Source: DAOUAT01 sp964551735
GTDB lineage: Bacteria > Chloroflexota > Anaerolineae > CG2-30-64-16
Length of the DNA: 64,000 nucleotides
Reading direction: 5' to 3'
Assembly: GCA_964551735.1 (NCBI GenBank)
Contig: CAZKEF010000028.1
Span: forward strand, 18,011 to 82,010
Shown: one piece after another, positions 38,231 through 46,929 of the stretch
How positions within the stretch are numbered: position 1 is the stretch's first letter
Layout: each line of letters opens with the position of its first letter
Notes under the pieces: model-generated
What the model saw: the letters and a program-made list of their open reading frames with translations, nothing else
Databases searched by the model: none
What the model was told of the DNA's origin: nothing
Position numbers and translations under genes: made by a program

Positions 38231-40663
38231 GTGCAAGCCGTCATCAGCTTCTTTCTCAACATCTTCCTGCCCATCATCATGGCCAGCGGGTCAGCGCCGG
38301 AACCAACATTGGTCCGTTGGCCCTATGTCCAGCAGGTGGACGCGTCGGCCGCGCTGCTGATTTGGGCCACCGATCAGCCGGGCGCCAGCGAGATCTGCTT
38401 CGGCGAGACGCCATCCTGCGAAGGGCGGCTGCCCGCCGTTAGCACGCGCGTGGGGGACGCCTATCACCACGTGGCCCATCTGACGGGCCTGCTTGCCCAA
38501 AAGGTCTACACCTACGCGGCCTGGACGGGGGGCGTGGCGATGACGCCTGTCGGGGTGTTGTCGTTTGGCGCCGGCACCGCGGGCGGGAACCTGACCTTCG
38601 GGGTCCTCGGGGACAGTCGCGGCCAGGATGCCAACGCCGCGGCCGTGCGACAGGGGTTGGCCGGCGGCATGGGGCTGGCGGGCCTGGACCTGGTTCTCCA
38701 CGCCGGCGACGCATCATCGGCCGGCACGGTCGCCGATTATGATGCCGAGGTTTTTGCGCCGTTCCGGTCGCTGCTGGGCCGCGCGGCGTTCTATCCCGCG
38801 CTCGGCGTGCACGACCGGGCTGTTGACCCGCCGCAACCGTTCACGGACCTGTTCTACACGCCCCGCAACGGGCCGCCGGATCTGTCCGGTCGGGCCTACG
38901 CCTTCGACCGGGGCAACGCGCACTTCGTGGTGCTGGACAGCACCGCGCCGTATCAGCCCGGCTCCTCACAGTATACCTGGCTGCTGGACGACCTGGCAGG
39001 GACGACGCAGCTCTGGAAGATCGTCGTGTTGCATCACCCCCCCTATAGCTCAGGCGCCGGCGGCGGCGACGCCGCGGCGCGGGAGGCGCTGGTCCCCCTG
39101 TTTGAAAAGATGGGTGTTGACCTGGTTTTCACCGGTTATGATCATCTGTACGCGCGCACCTATCCGCTGCTGGGCGGCCACCCTGCTGCCGCGGGGCTGA
39201 GGGGGGTCGTCTACGTGGTGACGGGGGGCGGGGGCGAGCCGTTGGACCTTCCCACGCCATCCTCGGCTGCGGGATTCAGGGCCTACCACGAACCGTGGGC
39301 AGTCGCTGCGACCGCGGGCGACCAGATCGCGGCCACCCGGTCGGCGCATCATTTCGTGCGCGTCCAGGTGCGCGGGTGTGCGATGCAGGCCGAGGCGATC
39401 GACCTGGACGGTCTGCCGATCGACGCCTTCTCCCTGGACAAATGCCCCTTCGCCTGGTCTCAGGTGAACGACGGCGGTTTCGGCGAGCATCCCGGCCTGC
39501 CGTACGTCGGTCAGGAGGTGTTTGACCTGGCCGTGCACCGCGACCAGCTTTACGTCGGCATGGAGGGCCAGGCGTGTGCGCGCATCTGGCGCACGCGGGC
39601 CGGCGTGGTCGCGCCCGCGGGCCAGGCCGACTGGGAGCAGGTGGTCGCCGATGGGTTCGATGGCGGGCAGGACTGCGCCATCCAACCGCCGGCCACCGAC
39701 AACGACCACATTGACAGCCTGGAGCCGTTCAACGGCTATCTTTATGCCTCGACCGCCATGCAGACGGGCGAAAAACGCGGCTCGCAGGTGTGGCGCAGCG
39801 CGACGGGCGACGCGGGCGATTGGCAGCAGGTCAACCGCCCGGGGTTCGGCATCCATACCAACGAGAACTTCAAGGACCTGGTCGCGTTTCAGGGGCTGCT
39901 GTGCGGCGGCACCGCCAACGCCGGCGCGCTGCTCGACCCGGACGATCCCTCAGGCGCCTACATCATCGCGCCGGGCGCGCAGGTGTGGTGCACCGACGGC
40001 GCCACCCCTGACCCGGCCGACCCGGCCCGCTTGTTATGGACGCAGCACAACAAGAACGGCTTCGGCGACCCCGACAACATCAAGATCTGGTCGTCGGCCG
40101 TGTTCGACGCCGCGCTCTACGTGGGCGTGCAGGGCTGGCATCCGGCGCCCGCGCCCAATGGGATCGACCGCGCCGGCTCGGTCTGGCGCACGCGGGATAT
40201 CCGCAACGCCGGCGCCTGGGAACGGGTGTTCACCCCTGCCGATGCCGGCCTGGGGGACGAGGTAAAGTACGTCGGCGTGCTCGATGCGTTCGACGGATAC
40301 CTGTACGTCGGGTTCAACCGGCCCGGCTATGGGACCCAGATCTGGCGCAGCGCCAGCGGCGACCGCGGCGCCTGGGCGCCGGTGGTGACGCACGGGTTCG
40401 GCGATGTGACCACCACTTCCGTCACCTCGCAGGGCGCGCTGGTTCTCGATGGCGCGCTGTACGTCGCACTGATCGATCGGACCTACGGCGTCAGCGTGTG
40501 GCGCACCGGCGACGGCCTCGGCTGGGCGCGGCTCAATGGCAGCGGCTTCGGCGACGCTGGGACTTTTGCTGCCGATTTGATTTCGTTCAACGACTCTTTG
40601 TACGCCTGGGCAGCCAATTATCGCACCGGCCAGCAGGTCTGGCGCGGCCAATACCGGCAGTAG
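38231..40663 (+). CDS. Secreted metallophosphoesterase (purple acid phosphatase-like) with a beta-propeller-like C-terminus
   Basis: GTG start after GGAG; 810 residues. A short signal-like stretch NIFLPIIMASG is followed by an FN3-like purple acid phosphatase N domain (VRWPYVQQVDASAALLIWAT). The metallophosphoesterase motifs are GDSRG, HAGDASS (GDxx), a diverged GVHD in place of GNH, VVLHHPPY and FTGYDHLYAR (GHxH changed to GYDHLY). From about residue 400 there are repeats with W-R-x-x-G and W-x-x-V (RIWRTRAG, QVWRSATGD, VWRTRDIRN, QIWRSASGD). Altered metal motifs make activity less certain. It lies between M14 and C25 genes. Confidence 0.82.
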   Translation: MQAVISFFLNIFLPIIMASGSAPEPTLVRWPYVQQVDASAALLIWATDQPGASEICFGETPSCEGRLPAVSTRVGDAYHHVAHLTGLLAQKVYTYAAWTGGVAMTPVGVLSFGAGTAGGNLTFGVLGDSRGQDANAAAVRQGLAGGMGLAGLDLVLHAGDASSAGTVADYDAEVFAPFRSLLGRAAFYPALGVHDRAVDPPQPFTDLFYTPRNGPPDLSGRAYAFDRGNAHFVVLDSTAPYQPGSSQYTWLLDDLAGTTQLWKIVVLHHPPYSSGAGGGDAAAREALVPLFEKMGVDLVFTGYDHLYARTYPLLGGHPAAAGLRGVVYVVTGGGGEPLDLPTPSSAAGFRAYHEPWAVAATAGDQIAATRSAHHFVRVQVRGCAMQAEAIDLDGLPIDAFSLDKCPFAWSQVNDGGFGEHPGLPYVGQEVFDLAVHRDQLYVGMEGQACARIWRTRAGVVAPAGQADWEQVVADGFDGGQDCAIQPPATDNDHIDSLEPFNGYLYASTAMQTGEKRGSQVWRSATGDAGDWQQVNRPGFGIHTNENFKDLVAFQGLLCGGTANAGALLDPDDPSGAYIIAPGAQVWCTDGATPDPADPARLLWTQHNKNGFGDPDNIKIWSSAVFDAALYVGVQGWHPAPAPNGIDRAGSVWRTRDIRNAGAWERVFTPADAGLGDEVKYVGVLDAFDGYLYVGFNRPGYGTQIWRSASGDRGAWAPVVTHGFGDVTTTSVTSQGALVLDGALYVALIDRTYGVSVWRTGDGLGWARLNGSGFGDAGTFAADLISFNDSLYAWAANYRTGQQVWRGQYRQ

Positions 40664-40837
40664 GACGCCGATGTGCGCAGTAGGGCGGGTTTTGCCCGGT
40701 TAACGCAGGCTCGCCAGCTCAGCAACAGCGTATGCTGACGCCAGGCGCTTCATTCGATGCGGAGAAACCCACCCCTACAACTGGTTTTGAACCGGCTGTC
40801 GTTCGTTATCTGTCGTGAAGGAACACAAGGCGGGTGT

Positions 40838-43483
40838 ATGAATGTTTTCTTTCGGCTCACGCTGGTTTTGTGGCTGGTCTTGGTGCTGGCGCCAGCGGGG
40901 CCAGTGGGCGCTCAGGTGGCGGGCGTCGCGCCGGCGGGGGTGACGCGGGTGCGGCTGGGGGTGCTGGCGGATGGCATCACGCAGGTGACGCCGGCGGACC
41001 TGGCCGCGGCCAGGGTGGATCCGGGCACGGTGGACCCGCGCACGTTCGCCCTGAGCAGCCAGGGCCAGCCGGTGGCGATCTGGGTGGAAGGGGAGGCCGA
41101 CGGCGCCTTCAGCGGGGGGGATCGGCTGCTGTTCTACGGCGAGCGGTTCCGCGGGCCGGAGATGCAGCAGAAGTACACGGACGAGAACGTGTACTGGTTG
41201 GAGATAGGGGGTGCGGCGGGGCCGCGGATGGCGGAGGTGACAGCGACGCCGGTAGGGGATCTGCCGGCGCCGGCGCACTTTGGGGCGACGGTGCATGCGG
41301 AGGAGAACCTGCGCTGGTGGTCGCACGAGACGCTGAACCTGGCGCGAAGCGGATTTGAGGACACGTGGTTCTGGCACTACCTGATGACGCCGTCGGGCGC
41401 GGGGAAGGTGATCACGGGGACGATGCCGTACACGGTGCCGCATCCGGTGGCGGACGAGGCGGCGACGTTGCGGGTGCAGGTGGTGAGTCGGGTGGGCAGC
41501 TCGGCGAACCCGGATCATCGGACGACGGTGGCGGTGAACGGGTATGGGGCCATCGATGTGGCGTGGGACGGGGCGAAGGTGCTGCGGGTGTTCACGGCGA
41601 CGCTGCCGGCGGGGGTGTTGGTGAGCGGGGAGAACGTGGTGGCCGCGGGCGCCTGGAACCAGCCTGACATCTCAACCGACCAGGTGCTGATAAACTGGTG
41701 GGAAGTAGATTATCGACGGGCGTTTCGGGCGTGGGACGGGGTGTTAGCCTTCACGGCTGCTGCTGGCCCCCAGGAGTACCAGACCACGGGGTGGGCGAGC
41801 CCGGACGTGGCGGCGTGGGACGTGAGCGACCCGCGGCAGCCGGTGGCGTTGCTGGGTGCGACAGTTACACCGGAGAGTGACGGGTATGCGGTGCGCCTGC
41901 GGTCAAACGCACCGGCCGGGACGCGCTACTGGCTGCAAGAGACGGCCAGCCACCGTGCGCCGGCGTCGGTGCGGGTGCGGGATGAGACGGGGCTGCGGGC
42001 CCCGGCCGGCGGCGCGGATGCGGTGATCGTGACGCCGGCGGCGCTGCGGGGGCCGGCGGAACGGCTGGCGGCGTGGCATGCGGGGCTGGGGCGGCGGGTC
42101 GTGGTGGCGGACTTTGCAGATGTGTGCGACGAATTCAACTGGGGCATCTACCATCCGCAGGCAGTGCCGCAGATGCTTGAGTGGGCGAAGGACAACTGGG
42201 TCGCGCCCGCGCCGCAGTACGTGACGCTGATGGGGGACGGGCACTGGAACCTCAAGGGCTACAACCCGGCGCTCTACATCCCGACGCCGGTGATGCTGCC
42301 GCCGTACCTGGCGTGGGTGGATCCGTGGCAGGGTGAGGTGCCGGCGGATGCGCTGTACGGCGACCTGGATGGCGACGCCGTGCCGGACGTGGCGGTGGGC
42401 CGGCTGACGGTCAACACGGTGGCGGAAGCGAATCTGGTGGTGGATAAGACCCTGGCTTACGACGACGGGTATCGCTCGGAGCCCTGGCAGGTGCAGGCGT
42501 TGTTCGTATCCGACAACCCGGATAGCGGGGGCGATTTCCCCGCCGTGTCCGATGAGATCATCGCGGGCTATCTGCCGCCGGATCTCGCGGTGACGCGGGC
42601 ATACTTACCGGGCACGCCGCCTTCGGTGCCGGCGACGGCAGGGGAGATCGCGGCGACGCGGGCGATCATCTCGGACACGCTGCAGGCGGGGGCCTGGCTG
42701 GTGCAGTACACCGGCCACGGCGCGATGAACCGCTGGACGCACGAAAACCTGTGGACGACCGAGCATATCCCCGGGTTGACCAACGGCGACCGGCTGCCGG
42801 TGGTGATGACCTTCAACTGCCTGGACGGCTACTTCGTCTATGCCCCGCGCTACGACCGGGACCTGGCAACCATCACCAGCATCGCTGAGTTGATGCTGCG
42901 TCAGCCGGCCGGGGGGTCGGTGGCGGCCATCTCGCCGACTGGCCTGGGCGTGACCACTGACCAGACCAACTTCCGCAAGATCCTGATGGAAGTGATCTTC
43001 CAGGAGGGGGTGCGCGAGCTCGGCCCCGCGCTGAACACCACCAAGGCGCGCTTCCGCCAACGATACGGCGACAACTATCTGATCCCGACCATGACGTTGT
43101 TCGGTGACGCTGCGCTGCGCCTGCCGGCGCTCAACGTCAATGCACCGTTGGCGCCGAGCGCGGCGATTGACATCGCAGGCAGCTCGCTCCGGTTGAGCTG
43201 GCCGGCGGTGATCCAGGATGTGAACGGCGCGCAGACCACGGTGCTCCGGTATCGGATCTTCCGGGCGGAAACGCCGTATTTCGTGCCGACCCTGGCGAAC
43301 CAGGTCGCAGTGACCTCTGACCTGAGTTGGCTGGACGATGGCAGCAGCGGCGCGATCACGCCGGTGGGCGACCTGACGCACAACTACTTCTACGCGATCA
43401 AGGCCGTCAACGCGACCGGCGAATCGGTCGCATCAACGCATGTGGGCGAGTTCGATTTCGCGTTGACGCCTGGTGGCGGTTGA
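40838..43483 (+). CDS. Secreted C25 (gingipain-like) cysteine peptidase with C-terminal GEFDF domain
   Basis: The 881-residue protein has a signal peptide, an N-terminal region with ALSSQGQPVAIWVEGEAD and KYTDENVYWLE, and a C25 catalytic domain with the His of YTGHGAMNRWTHE (about residue 627) and the Cys of TFNCLDGYF (about 660). The DLDGDAVPDVAVGRLTV block matches gingipain-type proteins. The C-terminus carries the shared domain (YRIFRAETPYFVPT, HNYFYAIKAVN, HVGEFDFALTPGGG). The start at 40838 gives a proper signal peptide. Its sequence is highly similar at the DNA level to the next gene, so it is a recent duplicate. Confidence 0.92.
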   Translation: MNVFFRLTLVLWLVLVLAPAGPVGAQVAGVAPAGVTRVRLGVLADGITQVTPADLAAARVDPGTVDPRTFALSSQGQPVAIWVEGEADGAFSGGDRLLFYGERFRGPEMQQKYTDENVYWLEIGGAAGPRMAEVTATPVGDLPAPAHFGATVHAEENLRWWSHETLNLARSGFEDTWFWHYLMTPSGAGKVITGTMPYTVPHPVADEAATLRVQVVSRVGSSANPDHRTTVAVNGYGAIDVAWDGAKVLRVFTATLPAGVLVSGENVVAAGAWNQPDISTDQVLINWWEVDYRRAFRAWDGVLAFTAAAGPQEYQTTGWASPDVAAWDVSDPRQPVALLGATVTPESDGYAVRLRSNAPAGTRYWLQETASHRAPASVRVRDETGLRAPAGGADAVIVTPAALRGPAERLAAWHAGLGRRVVVADFADVCDEFNWGIYHPQAVPQMLEWAKDNWVAPAPQYVTLMGDGHWNLKGYNPALYIPTPVMLPPYLAWVDPWQGEVPADALYGDLDGDAVPDVAVGRLTVNTVAEANLVVDKTLAYDDGYRSEPWQVQALFVSDNPDSGGDFPAVSDEIIAGYLPPDLAVTRAYLPGTPPSVPATAGEIAATRAIISDTLQAGAWLVQYTGHGAMNRWTHENLWTTEHIPGLTNGDRLPVVMTFNCLDGYFVYAPRYDRDLATITSIAELMLRQPAGGSVAAISPTGLGVTTDQTNFRKILMEVIFQEGVRELGPALNTTKARFRQRYGDNYLIPTMTLFGDAALRLPALNVNAPLAPSAAIDIAGSSLRLSWPAVIQDVNGAQTTVLRYRIFRAETPYFVPTLANQVAVTSDLSWLDDGSSGAITPVGDLTHNYFYAIKAVNATGESVASTHVGEFDFALTPGGG

Positions 43484-43518
43484 CGATCCGGCGCAGGCGT
43501 CCATCCTGCGCGACTGAC

Positions 43519-43547
43519 TTGCCAGCGTATTCTGCTTGAGGTAGAAT
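43519..43547 (+). promoter_or_regulatory. Promoter of the second C25 peptidase, probably leaderless
   Basis: TTGCCA (43519-43524), 17-base spacer, TAGAAT (43542-43547). The ATG at 43556 is only eight bases after the -10 and has no Shine-Dalgarno sequence, so the transcript should begin at or next to the start codon. Confidence 0.65.
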
Positions 43548-43555
43548 CGAGCACT

Positions 43556-45892
43556 ATGAACAGAAACATCAATCTTCTACTGTTGTCTGTCCTGGTCTTG
43601 GCGCTGGCGCCGGCGGGGCCGGCTGGCGCTGAGCCGGCGGACGTCGCGCCGGCGGCGGTGACGCGGGTGCGGCTGGGGGTGACCGCGGATGGCATCACGC
43701 AGGTGACGCCGGCCGACCTGTTGGCAGCCGGGCTGGATCCGAGTATCGTAGACCCGCGCACGTTCGCCCTGAGCAGCCAGGGCCAGCCCGTGGCGATCCG
43801 GGTGGAAGGGGAGGCCGACGGCGCCTTCAGCGGCGACGACCGTCTGCTCTTCTTCGGCGAGCAGTTCCGCGGGCCGGAGATGCAGCAGAAGTACACCGAT
43901 GAGAATGTATACTGGCTGGAGGCGGGCGGCGCGGCGGGGCCGCGCATCGGGGAGGCCGGTGCGGCGCCGGTAGGCGATCTGATGGCGCCGGCATACTTTA
44001 CGGCGACGGTGCACGCGGAGGAGAACCTGCGTTGGTGGTCGCACGAGACGCTGAACCTGGCGCGCTACGGGTTTGAGGACACGTGGTTCTGGCACTATTT
44101 GATCACGCCGGCGGGCGCGGGCCAGGCGATCACGGGGACCATGCCGTACACCGTGCCGTATCCCACCGCGGCGCCGGCCGAGTTGCGGGTGCAGGTGGTG
44201 AGCCGGGTGAGCAGCTCGGTGAACCCGGATCACCGGACGACGGTGGCGGTGAACGGGTATAGAGCCATCGATGTGGCATGGGACGGCGCCAAGGTGCTGC
44301 GGGTTTTCACGGCGACGCTGCCGGCCGGCGTGCTGGTGAGCGGGGAGAACGTGGTGGCGGTGGGTGTTTGGAACCAACCGAACATCACGACGGACCAGTT
44401 GCTGGTAAACTGGTGGGAAGTGGACTATCAACGCGAGTTTCGGGCGTGGGACGGAGTGTTGGCCTTCACGGACGAGGCCACCGGGCCGCAGGAGTATGCC
44501 ACCGCGGGCTGGGTGAGCCCGGACGTGGCGGCGTGGGACGTGAGCGACCCGCGGCAGCCGGTGGCGCTGGTCGGCGCGGCGGTGACGCCGGACGGTGGCG
44601 GGTATGCGGTGCGCCTGCGATCATCCGCGGCGGCCGGGGCACGTTTCTGGCTGCAAGAAGCGTGGGCGTTCCAGCGGCCGGCGTCGGTGCGGGTGCGGGC
44701 CGATACAGGGCTGCGGGCCCCGGCCGGGGGCGCGGACGCGGTGATCGTGACGCCTGCGGCGTTGTGGGAGCCTGCGGAGCGGTTGGCGGGGTGGCATAAG
44801 GCCCAGGGGCGGCGGGTTGTGGTGGTGGACTTCCAGGACGTGATCGACGAATTCAACTGGGGCATCTACCACCCGCAGGCGGTGCCGGCCATGATGGCCT
44901 GGGCGCAGGACAACTGGGTCGCGCCCGCGCCGCAATATCTCACGTTGATGGGCGATGGGCACTGGAACTTCAAGGGCTATAACCCGGCGGTCTACATCCC
45001 GACGCCGGTGATGATCCCGCCCTACCTGGCGTGGGTGGATCCGTGGCAGGGCGAGGTGCCGGCCGATCCATTGTACGGCGACCTGGACGGCGATACCGTG
45101 CCGGACGTGGCGGTGGGCCGCTTGACGGTCAACACGGTGGCCGAAGCGGATGTGGTGGTGGACAAGATCGTCGGTTATGACCAGACGATGCGGCTGCAAC
45201 CCTGGCAGCGTCAGGCGTTGTTCGTGTCGGACAACCCGGACAGCGCGGGCGACTTCCCCACCGTCTCGGATGAGATCATTGCCGGCTACCTGCCGCCGGA
45301 TCTTGAGGTGACGCGGGCATACTTGCCGGGCGCGCCGCCTTCGGACCCGGCAACCCCGGAGGAGATCGTTCAAACCCGGGCGATCATCTCCGACACGCTG
45401 CAAGCGGGCGCCTGGATGGTGCAGTTCACCGGCCACGGCGCGATGAACCGCTGGACGCACGAAAACCTGTGGACGACCGAGCATATCCCCGGGTTGACCA
45501 ACGGCGACCGGCTGCCGGTGGTGATGACCTTCAACTGCCTGGACGGCTACTTCGCCTATGCCCCGCGCTACGACCGGGACCTGGCGACGATCACCAGCAT
45601 CGCCGAGCTGATGCTGCGCCAGCCGGGCGGGGGTTCAGTCGCGGCCATCTCACCGTCCGGGTTGGGGGTGACTACCGATCAGACGAATTTCCGCAAGATG
45701 TTGATGGAGACGCTGTTCACCGAGGGTGTCCGCGAGCTGGGTGTGGCGTTGGACATCACCAAGACGCGCTTCTATCAACGTTACGGCAACAACTACCTGA
45801 TCCAGACTATGATGCTGTTCGGTGACCCCGCGCTGCGGTTGGCCGGGCAGGCTCATAAGATACACCTGCCCTTGGTGATCCGGGCGCCCTGA
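43556..45892 (+). CDS. Secreted C25 (gingipain-like) cysteine peptidase, second copy
   Basis: This 778-residue paralogue follows the first C25 gene and is near-identical over long blocks (ALSSQGQPVAI, TVAVNGYRAIDVAWDGAKVL, EFNWGIYHPQAVP, DLDGDTVPDVAVGRLTV). Catalytic His (FTGHGAMNRWTHE) and Cys (TFNCLDGYF) are kept. Unlike the first copy it lacks the C-terminal GEFDF domain and ends with KIHLPLVIRAP. The different ending suggests a different destination or loss of the domain. It has its own promoter and no ribosome-binding site. Confidence 0.92.
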   Translation: MNRNINLLLLSVLVLALAPAGPAGAEPADVAPAAVTRVRLGVTADGITQVTPADLLAAGLDPSIVDPRTFALSSQGQPVAIRVEGEADGAFSGDDRLLFFGEQFRGPEMQQKYTDENVYWLEAGGAAGPRIGEAGAAPVGDLMAPAYFTATVHAEENLRWWSHETLNLARYGFEDTWFWHYLITPAGAGQAITGTMPYTVPYPTAAPAELRVQVVSRVSSSVNPDHRTTVAVNGYRAIDVAWDGAKVLRVFTATLPAGVLVSGENVVAVGVWNQPNITTDQLLVNWWEVDYQREFRAWDGVLAFTDEATGPQEYATAGWVSPDVAAWDVSDPRQPVALVGAAVTPDGGGYAVRLRSSAAAGARFWLQEAWAFQRPASVRVRADTGLRAPAGGADAVIVTPAALWEPAERLAGWHKAQGRRVVVVDFQDVIDEFNWGIYHPQAVPAMMAWAQDNWVAPAPQYLTLMGDGHWNFKGYNPAVYIPTPVMIPPYLAWVDPWQGEVPADPLYGDLDGDTVPDVAVGRLTVNTVAEADVVVDKIVGYDQTMRLQPWQRQALFVSDNPDSAGDFPTVSDEIIAGYLPPDLEVTRAYLPGAPPSDPATPEEIVQTRAIISDTLQAGAWMVQFTGHGAMNRWTHENLWTTEHIPGLTNGDRLPVVMTFNCLDGYFAYAPRYDRDLATITSIAELMLRQPGGGSVAAISPSGLGVTTDQTNFRKMLMETLFTEGVRELGVALDITKTRFYQRYGNNYLIQTMMLFGDPALRLAGQAHKIHLPLVIRAP

Positions 45893-45935
45893 GCGGGCCG
45901 CGACGCCGAGCATAACGATCGAGTGATGAAGGCTT

Positions 45936-46925
45936 ATGCTGCAAACTAACCGACTTCTGCGACGGACCCTGGTCCGGTGGCTCGTGGCCCCGGCGCTGGC
46001 TTTGCTCCTCTTTGCGGCGCTGCGCGCCAGCGCCAGCGTCGGCTTGATCCGGTTTGAGGCCGTGCCCCAACTGGCCGGCTTCGTCAGCGTGCAGTGGGAG
46101 ACCGCCAGCGAGACCGGCACCGCTGCGTTCCGCCTGTATCGCGCACAGCAGGCGTTGTCGTTGGGTTCTCCCGATTGGGGCTCGGCCATCTATGAGGAAG
46201 CGGCTGTGGGCGACCTGATCGGCGCGGCCTACGTCTACTCGGACACCAACGTGACGGTCGGCGTCCGTTACTGGTACATGCTGGAAGAGGTGACTACCAG
46301 CGGGGGCAGCACTCGGCTGGCTGTCACCTCCGGCGGCCTCAACCTGCCGCCCGAAGATGACACGCCGACCCCGACGATGACGACGGTCCCCGCCAGCCCG
46401 ACGCCGACGACGGTCGGCGCCGCGCCGGCAACCGCGACCCAGGCGCCCGGCGGCGGCCAGCCTGCGCCCACCGCCACCCAGCGTTTCACCAACACGCCGC
46501 TGCCCCTCACGCCCATAGTCTCCACGCCGACCGCGGTCGGCGGTGCGGCGCCTACAGCGACACTGCTGCCCGACGCCGTGGTGGCCACCCCCACAGGCGC
46601 CGCGCCGGCCCCGACTTTGTTCGTGCCCGCGGCCAGTCCCATCCCCCTGCCCACCGCCACTCCCGCGCCGCCCACCGCCACAGCCACAACCGCCCTCACG
46701 ACGGCCGTGATCGCCGCGCAGCCGAGCCCTGAGGCGACCAAGACGCCGTTGGTGTTCGAGGCGATCGGCGCCGGTGAGGCCCCTGCCACCGCGGCCACGT
46801 CGGAGCCTGGCACGACTGGCGCACGTGATACGGGACGGCTGCTGTTGTTCGGCGGCGGCGCGCTCGCGCTGGCCGCGGTCCTGGCTGCGGTCGTCGTGTT
46901 CGTGGTGCGCGCGCGGCGGCAGTAA
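45936..46925 (+). CDS. FN3-like surface protein with Pro/Thr-rich stalk and C-terminal membrane anchor
   Basis: The 329-residue protein has a signal anchor, one FN3-like domain (VGLIRFEAVPQLAGFVSVQW, ETASETGTAAFRLYRAQQ, YWYMLEEVTTSGGSTRLAV), a stalk of about 160 residues rich in TPTP/TAT repeats, and a C-terminal segment LLLFGGGALALAAVLAAVVV with RARRQ. The FN3 part resembles the protein at 18362. It sits between C25 genes and may be a surface-exposed stalk protein. No catalytic residues. No sortase motif is seen before the anchor. Confidence 0.78.
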   Translation: MLQTNRLLRRTLVRWLVAPALALLLFAALRASASVGLIRFEAVPQLAGFVSVQWETASETGTAAFRLYRAQQALSLGSPDWGSAIYEEAAVGDLIGAAYVYSDTNVTVGVRYWYMLEEVTTSGGSTRLAVTSGGLNLPPEDDTPTPTMTTVPASPTPTTVGAAPATATQAPGGGQPAPTATQRFTNTPLPLTPIVSTPTAVGGAAPTATLLPDAVVATPTGAAPAPTLFVPAASPIPLPTATPAPPTATATTALTTAVIAAQPSPEATKTPLVFEAIGAGEAPATAATSEPGTTGARDTGRLLLFGGGALALAAVLAAVVVFVVRARRQ

Positions 46926-46929
46926 CACC

